Shown here: positions 50,273 to 58,621 of the stretch, one piece after another
How positions within the stretch are numbered: the stretch's first letter is position 1
How the letters are laid out: each line of letters opens with the position of its first letter
DNA from: Salipiger mangrovisoli
GTDB taxonomy: Bacteria > Pseudomonadota > Alphaproteobacteria > Rhodobacterales > Rhodobacteraceae
Assembly: GCF_015223355.1 (NCBI RefSeq)
Contig: NZ_JADFFK010000014.1
Coordinates: forward strand, 101,844-165,843
Direction of reading: 5' to 3'
Length of the DNA stretch: 64,000 bases
Position numbers and translations under genes: made by a program
The notes under the pieces: model-generated
The model's database searches: none
Seen by the model: only the letters and a program-made list of their open reading frames with translations
Told to the model about the DNA's origin: nothing

Positions 50273-50995
50273 ATGGACAGCATTTTGGCGAGAGCCGCGG
50301 AGAACACACCATCCAAAGATGGTAAGCGCAAGCAGATGTCCCTGACACGGACAGTCTATCTGCGTCTGCGGGACGAAATCCTGACCTGCAAACTGGCGCC
50401 CGGCCTCGAGATCTCCGAAGCCGAGCTCGCGCAGCAGTTCGAGGTGTCCAAAACCCCGGTACGCGAAGCCTTGGCGCAACTGCGGCAAGAGGGATTGGTC
50501 CGCACCTTTCCGCGCCGTGGCTACCAGATTTCGCCCATCACCTTCGGCGACATGAATGAACTGTTCGATCTGCGCACGATTCTCGAGGCAGGTGCCGCCG
50601 AGCTGGCCTGCGAACAGATTACGGATGACATGCTCGTTGAGCTCAGAGAGCTGGCCGTGGTCGCCTACGAGAAGGAAGAAACTCAGACGATCGCGAACTT
50701 CATCGCCGCGAACCGTCGGTTTCACATAGCCATCGCCGCCGCTTCGGGCAATTCGCGACTGGTAAACATCCTGGCCCGTCAGATCGACGAACTGGAACGC
50801 TTTTTCTATATCGGCGCTCAGATGAGAGACGTGAACTCCGAGACCAACATCGATCACTTGGAGATTGTCGATGCGCTCGCGCGCCGCGACAGAAAAGCCG
50901 CGCGCGACCTGATGGTCCGCCACAATGACCTGACGCGCCAGGGCCTGTTCCAATCTCTCGCAATGTCCCGCCAGGCCGGAACCATCAGCCTCTGA
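50273..50995 (+). CDS. GntR-family regulator (FCD subfamily), amine operon
   Basis: A 240-residue regulator with an N-terminal winged helix (VYLRLRDEILTCKLAPG, LAQQFEVSKTPVREALAQL) and a C-terminal FCD effector domain (FDLRTILEAGAAELA, RRFHIAIAAASGN, DHLEIVDALARRD). ATG at 50273 was chosen because GGGAGGGG lies just before it; an ATG four codons upstream is possible. It is followed by a strong terminator and precedes the 12-gene amine operon, which it probably controls. Inverted GTGATATTTC repeats between terminator and operon are candidate sites. Confidence 0.88.
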   Translation: MDSILARAAENTPSKDGKRKQMSLTRTVYLRLRDEILTCKLAPGLEISEAELAQQFEVSKTPVREALAQLRQEGLVRTFPRRGYQISPITFGDMNELFDLRTILEAGAAELACEQITDDMLVELRELAVVAYEKEETQTIANFIAANRRFHIAIAAASGNSRLVNILARQIDELERFFYIGAQMRDVNSETNIDHLEIVDALARRDRKAARDLMVRHNDLTRQGLFQSLAMSRQAGTISL

Positions 50996-51025
50996 GGAGG
51001 CCGCAGAATACGTAAGACGAACGGC

Positions 51026-51053
51026 GACGGCCCGCACCGATGTGCGGGCCGTC
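51026..51053 (+). terminator. Rho-independent terminator after the GntR gene
   Basis: GACGGCCCGCAC and GTGCGGGCCGTC form a perfect 12-bp stem with a 4-nt loop, followed by TGCGTTT. It separates the regulator from the amine operon. Confidence 0.85.
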
Positions 51054-51089
51054 TGCGTTTCTGGGCACCTGCCACGCCTGGTTTTTTTT

Positions 51090-51177
51090 GTGATATTTCT
51101 ATGAGCAGTTTGCGCTGCGATTGCGCGAAAAATCACGAAAATATAAACGAATTTACGATTGCTAACTGAAATATCAC
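51090..51177. promoter_or_regulatory. Paired inverted repeats in the promoter of the amine operon
   Basis: GTGATATTTC (51090-51099) and GAAATATCAC (51168-51177) are perfect inverted copies 68 bp apart in an AT-rich patch that should hold the operon promoter. Two matching half-sites at this spacing suggest a looping or paired binding site, possibly for the GntR protein just upstream. Confidence 0.45.
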
Positions 51178-51222
51178 GGGTAACACTAGATGGCATAGCA
51201 AAGACGTTTCCAAGGAAACATC

Positions 51223-52116
51223 ATGACTCGTTTCAGCGCAAACACCCTCATCGTTCATGGCCCGCCGGGCAGTGCTCCCCCGGTCATGGCCGACGCCCTG
51301 CGCAGCGCGCAGGCCGAGCGATTTCCCGAGATGGCCGCGCTCGCGTTGCTGCCCAAGGGCGACGATCCAGGAGTGGACTCGATGCACGTCATGGACAGCT
51401 GCCATGGCGACGAACACCTCGTCTCGACCTGCACTCCGGTCTTCCTGCAGGCGCCACTGCTGCGCGGAATGTCTCTGACCCATCGTGACCTGACGCCGAT
51501 CGCCCGCCTTGTGGCAGACCGCTTCTTCGTGGTTGCGCGGACGGACAGTCCACTCGCCGAGCCCGGTGCATTCCTCGAAACACTGCCGCAGGCCACGACC
51601 CGAACAGGCGGCTACTTCCTAGGGGGCATCAACCACTTGCTCTCGCTGGCCATCGCCGAAGGCGCGAAGGCGGATGTGGAATTCATCGTGACCGAAAGCG
51701 AGCCCGCGGTCTGGAACGCGCTGATCGAAGGCCGGATCGACTGGGGCTGCGGTGTCGCCGCGGAAATCCTGCCGCATGTGGAGGCGGGTACGATGGCTGT
51801 CGTCGCGGCGCTCGACATGCAGCGCCAACCCAGCTTCCCCGACGTGCCGACGCTCGCCGAGCTGGGCCTGCCGGTGACTTTCCAGCTCTGGCGCGGGCTC
51901 ATGGCGCCCGGAGGTCTCTCGGCCGAGGCGCAGCAGCGCTGGCACGACCACTTTGCCGCGCTGCGCGACACGCAGGCATGGCGCGACTACCTCAGCCGGA
52001 ACGGACAAGCCGACGCTTGGCTGCCCGGCGATGCCTTCCGCACGTTCCTCGAAGAGGAATGGAGCTGGTACGAAAAGCATCTGGGTCTGGCGCGGCTTTT
52101 TCCGGAACCAGCCTGA
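51223..52116 (+). CDS. Bug/TctC-family binding protein without signal peptide
   Basis: A 297-residue protein resembling the Bug/TctC solute receptors of tripartite tricarboxylate transporters: LTPIARLVADRFFVVART, GGYFLGGINHLLSLAIAEG, ALIEGRIDWGCGVAAEILPHVEAG, DVPTLAELGLPVTFQLWRGLMAP. Normal Bug proteins are exported, but this one starts MTRFSANTLIVHGPPG with no hydrophobic leader, so it is probably cytoplasmic. No tctA or tctB membrane genes are near. It opens an operon with a different (ABC) importer. It may act as a cytoplasmic ligand carrier or sensor; function unknown. Confidence 0.75.
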   Translation: MTRFSANTLIVHGPPGSAPPVMADALRSAQAERFPEMAALALLPKGDDPGVDSMHVMDSCHGDEHLVSTCTPVFLQAPLLRGMSLTHRDLTPIARLVADRFFVVARTDSPLAEPGAFLETLPQATTRTGGYFLGGINHLLSLAIAEGAKADVEFIVTESEPAVWNALIEGRIDWGCGVAAEILPHVEAGTMAVVAALDMQRQPSFPDVPTLAELGLPVTFQLWRGLMAPGGLSAEAQQRWHDHFAALRDTQAWRDYLSRNGQADAWLPGDAFRTFLEEEWSWYEKHLGLARLFPEPA

Positions 52117-52197
52117 CCCGATACGGGCATATCGCCCCAAACCGGACATCCGGGACCACAGCCCGGAGCCACCCATATCCCGACACGGAGACTCCCA

Positions 52198-53094
52198 ATG
52201 ACCACGATCCTTCGGACGGGGCTGATGGCCCCTGCCCTGCTGTGCGCCGCGATGACTCACTCGGCGTTTGCGCAAGATGCGGCAAGTGACGCGGCAGCCG
52301 CCTTCGAGGCGGCGATCGGCGACGCGCAGCCCGTCAAGAACTACCCCTCTCCATGGCCGCTCCGGAACCTGCTGAAAGAGGGTGTCCTGACGGTCGGCAC
52401 CACCGGCACCTCTCCGCCCCGCACCTTCGTCGATCCGGCGACCTCGGAGCTTACCGGATCCTACGTGGAGCTCTTCGAAAAGCTCGCCGAGGACCTCGGG
52501 CTGGACATCGAGTTCGTGCAGCTCGAATGGGCGGGTATCCTGCCGGGGCTGGCGGCGAAACGTTTCGATATCGCCTGCGACGGCGCGTCCTGGAACCCCG
52601 AGCGTCTTGGATCGGACCAGTTCCTGATGACCTCGCCGACCGGCCTCAACGCCACCGTCGGCATCGCCCTCAAGGACGGAGGGCTCTCGAGCTTCGACGA
52701 GATCGGGGACGCGGTGATCGGCGGCGTGCGCGGCGAGATCTACTTCGAAGGCGCGAAGAAGGCGCTGCCCGACGCCGAAACAACCGACTTCCCCGGCCTG
52801 CAGGAATCGCTTCTGGGTCTGCAGAACGGTCAGGCGAACGTTGTGGTGATGAACCTGTCCAACGCGCTCTCGGTACTCGACAACGCGCCGAACAAGGACG
52901 ACCTGATGATGGTCGGTCCGGCGCTCGAGGTCTTCCCGCAGAGCCTCTGCGTCAACGCCAGCGAGCCCGATCTGCTGGTCGCGGTGAACACGCTTCTGGG
53001 CAACTACCGCGCAGACGGCTCGCTGTCGGGTCTGATCGGCAAATACGCGACCTCCACCGCAGAAGTCGATCTGCTGGGCAAGATCGGCTACTGA
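52198..53094 (+). CDS. Polar amino acid ABC importer, solute-binding protein (family 3)
   Basis: A 298-residue periplasmic receptor with signal peptide (about 1-22, ending AFA before QDAASD). The family 3 core starts at VLTVGTTGTSPPRTFVD and includes LTGSYVELFEKLAEDLGLDIEFVQLEW (two blocks), FDIACDGASWNPER and GGVRGEIYFEGAKKALP. Family 3 receptors bind amino acids, opines and related small amines. With the next three genes it forms a complete importer for the substrate of this operon. Confidence 0.88.
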   Translation: MTTILRTGLMAPALLCAAMTHSAFAQDAASDAAAAFEAAIGDAQPVKNYPSPWPLRNLLKEGVLTVGTTGTSPPRTFVDPATSELTGSYVELFEKLAEDLGLDIEFVQLEWAGILPGLAAKRFDIACDGASWNPERLGSDQFLMTSPTGLNATVGIALKDGGLSSFDEIGDAVIGGVRGEIYFEGAKKALPDAETTDFPGLQESLLGLQNGQANVVVMNLSNALSVLDNAPNKDDLMMVGPALEVFPQSLCVNASEPDLLVAVNTLLGNYRADGSLSGLIGKYATSTAEVDLLGKIGY

Positions 53095-53104
53095 GGCACG
53101 TCAC

Positions 53105-53770
53105 GTGACACTCGATTTCAGCACGATCCCCGAGGTCTGGCCCGCACTCATGAAGGGTGCGGGCGTCACCATCCAGCTGACGCTGGCTGTCCTGATCCTC
53201 GCGACACCGGGGGGCTTGCTGGTCGCGTTTCTCAGGCTGGCGCCGCAGCCATGGCTGCGCGCGCTGGTTCTGGCGCTGAGCTGGGTTTTCCGCGGCATCC
53301 CGCCGCTGCTGCTGCTGTTCTTCGCCTTCTTCGGCCTGCCCATCATGGGGCTGACACTTCAGCCGCTGCCGGCGGCAATCCTCGCGATGACCACCTACAT
53401 GTCGTTCTATTTCGGCGAGATTTTCGCCTCCGGCCTGCGTTCGGTCCCGCCGGGGCAGGCACAAGCGGCCGCCGCACTCGGCATTCCGGCGCACCGCACC
53501 CTGATGCGGATCATCCTGCCCCAGACCATCCCCGCGGCGCTGCCGCCCTACATCTCGCATGCCACCGAAATCCTCAAGGGCACCGCGCTGGCCGCCGCGG
53601 TGGCAGTGCCTGAGCTGTCCAATGCGGCGAAGAAGATCTTCGTCGTCACCTACCGGCCGCTGGAGGTGCTGATCGTCGCCGCCGCGATCTACGCCCTGCT
53701 CGACGGGGTGCTTCTGCTTCTGCAGATGTTTGGCGAGCGCTGGTCGAACCGGCGCCGGGCGGGACGGTAG
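53105..53770 (+). CDS. Polar amino acid ABC importer permease 1
   Basis: A 221-residue HisM/GlnP-type permease with membrane helices at about 18-45, 58-80, 90-110 and 185-205. The EAA loop RSVPPGQAQAAAALGIPAHRTLMRIILPQ (two blocks) contacts the ATPase. The gene follows the binding-protein gene by 10 bp and precedes the second permease by 3 bp. Confidence 0.88.
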   Translation: MTLDFSTIPEVWPALMKGAGVTIQLTLAVLILATPGGLLVAFLRLAPQPWLRALVLALSWVFRGIPPLLLLFFAFFGLPIMGLTLQPLPAAILAMTTYMSFYFGEIFASGLRSVPPGQAQAAAALGIPAHRTLMRIILPQTIPAALPPYISHATEILKGTALAAAVAVPELSNAAKKIFVVTYRPLEVLIVAAAIYALLDGVLLLLQMFGERWSNRRRAGR

Positions 53771-53773
53771 ATC

Positions 53774-54436
53774 ATGGATTACGCGCTTATCGCCCCCTAC
53801 CTGCCGGACCTTCTGTCCGGGTTCTGGATCACCGTGCAGTTGTCGGTCATCACGCTCGTGCTGGCCACGCCGATCGCCACCGCGATTGCACTCGGACGTG
53901 ACCTTGGCCCGCGTCCGCTTGCGCGCGCCCTTGCCGTGCTGGTGAACGCCGTGCGTCTGCTGCCGGCGCTCATCGTCCTGTACTTCGTGTTCTACGGCGG
54001 CCCGCAGCTCGGCCTGCGGATGAAGCCGATGACCGCGGCGACCATCGGCCTCGTTGCCATGGGGGCCGCCTATATGTCCGAAGACATCCGCGGCGGTTTT
54101 TCGGCGCTCGATCGCGGTCAGTTCGCCGCCTGCCGCGCGCTCGGGCTGCCGTTTGGCCACGCATTGCGCCGCGTGTTGCTGCCACAGGCGCTGCCTCTGA
54201 TCGTGCCGCCCTACATGACCCGCGCCATCATCATGGTGAAAGGCACCTCGCTGGCCTCCATGGTGTCCGTCGCAGACCTTACCGCCGAGGCCACCCGCGC
54301 CTCTTCGATCACTTACCAGCCCTATGTCTTCGTGCTGCTGGCCGGGGTCCTGTACCTCGCGCTCAGTGGTGTGCTCGTCGCCTTCCAGGCGTGGGTCGAA
54401 CGGCATCTCCGGCTGCGCTACAGATTGGCCCGCTGA
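53774..54436 (+). CDS. Polar amino acid ABC importer permease 2
   Basis: A 220-residue HisM/GlnP-type permease with helices spread along its length and the EAA loop [30 protein letters not shown] (two blocks). It pairs with permease 1 to form the channel. Downstream, the ATPase gene starts 1 bp after its stop. Confidence 0.88.
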   Translation: MDYALIAPYLPDLLSGFWITVQLSVITLVLATPIATAIALGRDLGPRPLARALAVLVNAVRLLPALIVLYFVFYGGPQLGLRMKPMTAATIGLVAMGAAYMSEDIRGGFSALDRGQFAACRALGLPFGHALRRVLLPQALPLIVPPYMTRAIIMVKGTSLASMVSVADLTAEATRASSITYQPYVFVLLAGVLYLALSGVLVAFQAWVERHLRLRYRLAR

Positions 54437-54437
54437 C

Positions 54438-55211
54438 ATGCCCTCTCCTTTTGTCTCCGCAAGCAATCTCCGCAAGACATACGGCGATTTCACCGCGCTC
54501 GACGGCGTCTCGCTGACCATGGACCGCGGCGAGGTCGTGGCCGTGATCGGGGCCTCGGGCTCGGGCAAGTCGACCCTGCTGCGCTGCATCAACTATCTCG
54601 ATCCGCCTGACAGCGGCGAGGTGCGGGTCGACGGCGTGCGGATCGGCTTTGGCGAGGGTGCCCGCAGGGATCGCGTCCTGCCGGAACGCGACATCCGCCG
54701 CCAGCGCGCCGAGATCGGCATGGTTTTCCAGCATTTCAACCTCTTCCCGCACTTCACCGTGCTGCAGAATCTGATCGAAGCGCCAATGGCAGTGCGCGGC
54801 CTCAGCCGCGCCGAGGCCACCGAGCGCGCACGGGATCTGCTGAACCGTGTCGGCCTGTCGGGTCGTGAAGGGGCCTTTCCGGCTGAACTCTCGGGCGGCC
54901 AGCAGCAGCGTGTCGCCATCGCCCGCGCACTGTGCATGAAACCTCGCCTCATGCTGTTTGACGAGCCTACATCGGCGCTCGACCCTGAACTTGTCGGCGA
55001 GGTGATCGCGGTCATGCGCAGCCTTGCCGAGGAAGGGATGACCATGCTCGTTGTCACGCACGAGATGGATTTCGCCGCACAGACCGCCAGTCGCGTCGCC
55101 TTTTTCGATGCCGGAAAGATCGTCGAGACCGGAGCGCCCGCCCAGGTGCTGCGCAACCCGCAGCACCCCCGTACCCAAGCCTTCCTGCAACGCATCCTGC
55201 GGAGCCACTGA
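54438..55211 (+). CDS. Polar amino acid ABC importer ATPase
   Basis: A 257-residue ATPase of the GlnQ/HisP type: Walker [17 protein letters not shown]-loop [17 protein letters not shown], signature [15 protein letters not shown], Walker [16 protein letters not shown] and the switch [12 protein letters not shown] at 54438 gives the normal family length; a longer reading would run into the permease gene. Its stop codon overlaps the start of the next gene. Confidence 0.92.
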   Translation: MPSPFVSASNLRKTYGDFTALDGVSLTMDRGEVVAVIGASGSGKSTLLRCINYLDPPDSGEVRVDGVRIGFGEGARRDRVLPERDIRRQRAEIGMVFQHFNLFPHFTVLQNLIEAPMAVRGLSRAEATERARDLLNRVGLSGREGAFPAELSGGQQQRVAIARALCMKPRLMLFDEPTSALDPELVGEVIAVMRSLAEEGMTMLVVTHEMDFAAQTASRVAFFDAGKIVETGAPAQVLRNPQHPRTQAFLQRILRSH

Positions 55212-57463
55212 TGACCACGCCCCTCTCGCCCGCCCAGACCGCCACACTTACCGCGCTCTTTGACCGGATCTTTCCCGCTGGCGCGGATGGCAGCCCTTCG
55301 GCCTCGGAGATCGGCGCGTTGGACTATGTTTTGGGCGCGCTGAGCGGGCCCTATGCCGAACATCTTCCGCTTTACACCGGAGTGATCGCGGCGCTGGATC
55401 TTGCCGCCGGTGGCGAATTCGCCGCCGTACCGACCGAGCGGCAGGACGGCATCCTGGCGCTTTTCGAGGCCAATGACTCGGGCCTCGACACCCTGCCACG
55501 CCCCTCTGACTATTCGGCTTTCGACCTCATCTGGCGGCATCTGCGCGAGGGTCTCTTCTGCGACCCGCGCCATGGCGGAAACCATGCCTTCAAGGGCTGG
55601 GAACTGATCGGCTTTCCCGGCGCGCAGCCGGGCTATCGCGCCGAGGAGCAGGAGGTCAGCCACAAGGTCGCCCGCGCTCCGCAATCCTTGGATAGCCTCG
55701 GCCAGGATGCCCGGCTCGAGAGCGCTCCCGCCACCACCGCCGCGTCCGAGCCGCTGCCCGAGGCGGATGTGGTCATCATCGGCGGCGGTTTCGTCGGTGG
55801 CTTCATGGCCCATCGCCTGACCGCCCAGGGCAAACGCGTGGTGATCCTCGAAGCTGGCGACAGCCGCACCGGTCGGGAGCATGCGATGGACGAGCTCTCG
55901 GCCACCGCCTTCCGCAACCTCGGCGGCGCAAAGAAATTCAACAGCGAGGTGCCGACCTGGCGGCTCCGCCCCGGCGCGCCCGCGCGCCGCGCGTCGATGA
56001 GCCAAGGGCTCGAAACCGAGCTGGGGGGCAATTCGGTGGCCTGGGGCGCGGTCGCCATGCGCTTCTACGAGGATGATTTCGAGGTCCGCTCGAAGACCGT
56101 CGCCAAGTATGGCGAGACCTCGATCCCGGCGGACAGCACCTTGGCCGACTGGCCGATGTCTTACGCCGACCTCGAACCCTATTACGACATGGCAGAGGAC
56201 CTGCTGGGCGTCTCCGGCCATGCCGGCGGTCCGCGCGAAAACGGGCGTACGCGGGGCAATCCCTTCGAGGCCCCTCGCAAGCGCCCCTACCCGATGCCAG
56301 CCCTGCGCCGCTCCGGTCTGGGTCAGACCTTTGCCACCGCCGCAGAAAGCCTCGGATACCATCCGTTCAACCTGCCTGCCGCGATCCTCACCGCGCCGCA
56401 CAAGGGTCGGCACGCCTGCACCTATTGCAGCTTCTGCTCACGCTTTGGCTGCCACGTGGATGCCAAGGCGTCGGCGCAGAACACGGTGCTCCCCGAGGCA
56501 TTGGACAGCGGGCTGCTCACCATTTTGACCGGCGCGCGCGTGACCGAAATCGTCACCGAGGACGGGCGCGCAGTGGGCGCGCGCTACCTGACGTCCGATG
56601 GCCAGAGCCACGTGCAGCGTGGCCGTCAGGTGGTTCTGGCAACCTACGCATTCGAGAACACCCGGTTGCTGCTGCTCTCGCGCGATGAAGCGCACCCGCA
56701 AGGGTTGGGCAACAACCACGATCAGGTCGGGCGCAACTACATGACCCGACAGCAGCCCTCGGTCTATGCCGTCTTCGACGACCGCAAGCTCAACCGTTTC
56801 ATCGGGCCGACCGCCCAGGCCACGGCCATCGCCGACCTGTCCTGCGACCATTTCGATCATACTGGGCTCGGCTTCATCCGAGGCGGTCGTGTCGCCGCCT
56901 TCAACCAGTATCTGCCGATCGAGGCCTCGGGCGTTCTTCCGCCCGACGTTCCCCGCTACGGCGCGGCGTGGAAGGAGTTCTTCGTGGCGTCCTACAACGC
57001 CACGATGATGCTGTTCATCGATCCCGAGATCCTGCCCTCGACCAACAACCGGCTGGACCTCGATCCCGAGCAGACCGATGCGTTGGGACGTCCGGTGGTG
57101 CGCATCACCTTCGACATCGGCGACAACGAGAAGGCGATGATCCCATGGCTGCAGGACCGCGCCGAAGAGATCGCCCGCAAGATGGGGGCCGCCCGGATTT
57201 GGCGCCGCCCGGCGCTGACCGGACCGATCTCGACCCATGATACCGGCGGCACGCGCATGGGCCACGATCCGGAGACCTCTGTCACCGATGGATTTGGCCG
57301 CGTGCATGACACACCGGGCCTGACCGTCGTCGGCGGCTCGAGTTTCGTATCGCTGCCGCCGGTGAACCCGGCGCTGACCATTCTCGCTCTCAGTCTCAGA
57401 GCCGCTGATGCCATCGTCCGGGATCAGGTCGCCGCCGCTGGCAAACAGGAAGAACTCGCATGA
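55211..57463 (+). CDS. GMC oxidoreductase fused to its gluconate-2-dehydrogenase subunit-3-like small subunit
   Basis: A 750-residue fusion. Residues about 1-170 resemble the gluconate 2-dehydrogenase subunit 3 family ([47 protein letters not shown]), which is usually a separate exported small subunit. Residues about 185-745 are the GMC catalytic subunit with FAD motif [30 protein letters not shown], a [13 protein letters not shown] cysteine patch and the active-site region [14 protein letters not shown]. No signal peptide or Tat motif is present, so the fusion is probably cytoplasmic. It oxidises an alcohol group. Start overlaps the ATPase stop. Confidence 0.82.
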   Translation: MTTPLSPAQTATLTALFDRIFPAGADGSPSASEIGALDYVLGALSGPYAEHLPLYTGVIAALDLAAGGEFAAVPTERQDGILALFEANDSGLDTLPRPSDYSAFDLIWRHLREGLFCDPRHGGNHAFKGWELIGFPGAQPGYRAEEQEVSHKVARAPQSLDSLGQDARLESAPATTAASEPLPEADVVIIGGGFVGGFMAHRLTAQGKRVVILEAGDSRTGREHAMDELSATAFRNLGGAKKFNSEVPTWRLRPGAPARRASMSQGLETELGGNSVAWGAVAMRFYEDDFEVRSKTVAKYGETSIPADSTLADWPMSYADLEPYYDMAEDLLGVSGHAGGPRENGRTRGNPFEAPRKRPYPMPALRRSGLGQTFATAAESLGYHPFNLPAAILTAPHKGRHACTYCSFCSRFGCHVDAKASAQNTVLPEALDSGLLTILTGARVTEIVTEDGRAVGARYLTSDGQSHVQRGRQVVLATYAFENTRLLLLSRDEAHPQGLGNNHDQVGRNYMTRQQPSVYAVFDDRKLNRFIGPTAQATAIADLSCDHFDHTGLGFIRGGRVAAFNQYLPIEASGVLPPDVPRYGAAWKEFFVASYNATMMLFIDPEILPSTNNRLDLDPEQTDALGRPVVRITFDIGDNEKAMIPWLQDRAEEIARKMGAARIWRRPALTGPISTHDTGGTRMGHDPETSVTDGFGRVHDTPGLTVVGGSSFVSLPPVNPALTILALSLRAADAIVRDQVAAAGKQEELA

Positions 57464-58620
57464 GCACCTTCGACTGCATCGTCATGGGCGCTGGCGTGAT
57501 CGGCGGCTTTACCGCGTGGAACCTTGCCCGTTCAGGCGCCCGCGTCGCGCTGGTTGACCCCCGCGGCGCTGCATGCGCGCCTTCTGCCAGCTGGGCCAGT
57601 GCGGGAGGGCTCCGGGCGCAGGGCCGGAGTGCGCATGAACAGCCCCTGAGCCGGATTGCCGCCGATCTCTGGCCGGGGCTGCAGGACGCGCTGAGCGCCG
57701 ACCTCGAGCTGTCGCAGGGGGGGCACCTGCACCTTGCCGAGACCGAAGCCGAGATCCCGGCGATCGAGACCCGGCTGGCGGCGGACGCGGCGGGCGGCAT
57801 CGCCACCGAGCGGGTCGATGCGGCCCAGATCCGGGACATTGCGCCCGAGGTGACCGGTTCCGCTCTGCTCGGCGCCTTCAGCCCCGGCGACGGTCAGGCT
57901 CATCCGGGGCGCACGGCTCAGGCGCTGGCCCGCGCCTGCGCAGAACTTGGTGTGGCATGCCACTTTGGCGCGCCCGCAAACCTTCTCATGGAACATGGCA
58001 AGGTTGCAGGCGCTCTTGCGGGTGGACAGGCGCTGCGGGCCCCGCAGACCGTGGTGGCGACCGGTGCCTGGACCGCGGAGCTTATCGCCCCGCTGGGCCT
58101 CGCGCTGCCGATCCGGGCACGCGGGCTGCAGATGCTGGTATCGGACCTCGCCGTGCCCGGTATTCTGGCCCCGACGGTCACCGCTGTCGGACGCAATCTG
58201 TCGCTGAAACAACTGCGCTCCGGCGCTTTCATGATTGGCGGACGCTGGTTCGCGCGGCCCACCGGGCGCGGACTGCAGACCTTGCCGCTCGATGCCCATG
58301 CCGCGGCGCAATGGGCGGGTGCCGCGGCAATCCTGCCGAGGCTGGGACGCCACAAGCTGGCGCATCAATGGGCCGGCACGGAAGCGCAGAGCATCGACGG
58401 CCTGCCGTTCATAGGACGGGCGGCAGAGGGGCTCTATCTGGCATGCGGGTTTTCCAACCACGGGTTCCAGATCAGCCCCGCCGTCGGCGCGCTGGTGGCA
58501 GAGGATATTCTGACCGGAACCGCTGAATTGCTGGCGCCCTTCACGCCCGGGCGCGCGGCCCACGTCGCGCCGGATGAGATGACTGCTTTCCGCGACGCTC
58601 CAATCCTTGCCACGGCCTGA
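57460..58620 (+). CDS. DAO-family FAD-dependent amine/amino acid oxidoreductase 1
   Basis: A 386-residue DAO-fold flavoprotein: FAD motif IVMGAGVIGGFTAWNLARSGARVALVD at the start (two blocks), WASAGGLRAQGRS, the second FAD contact VVATGAWTAELIAPLGL and the C-terminal LYLACGFSNHGFQISPAVG. Family members (glycine, sarcosine, dimethylglycine oxidases) oxidise secondary or tertiary amino groups or D-amino acids. The gene overlaps the GMC gene by four bases. It is the first of three such enzymes in the operon. Confidence 0.85.
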   Translation: MSTFDCIVMGAGVIGGFTAWNLARSGARVALVDPRGAACAPSASWASAGGLRAQGRSAHEQPLSRIAADLWPGLQDALSADLELSQGGHLHLAETEAEIPAIETRLAADAAGGIATERVDAAQIRDIAPEVTGSALLGAFSPGDGQAHPGRTAQALARACAELGVACHFGAPANLLMEHGKVAGALAGGQALRAPQTVVATGAWTAELIAPLGLALPIRARGLQMLVSDLAVPGILAPTVTAVGRNLSLKQLRSGAFMIGGRWFARPTGRGLQTLPLDAHAAAQWAGAAAILPRLGRHKLAHQWAGTEAQSIDGLPFIGRAAEGLYLACGFSNHGFQISPAVGALVAEDILTGTAELLAPFTPGRAAHVAPDEMTAFRDAPILATA

Positions 58621-58621
58621 C

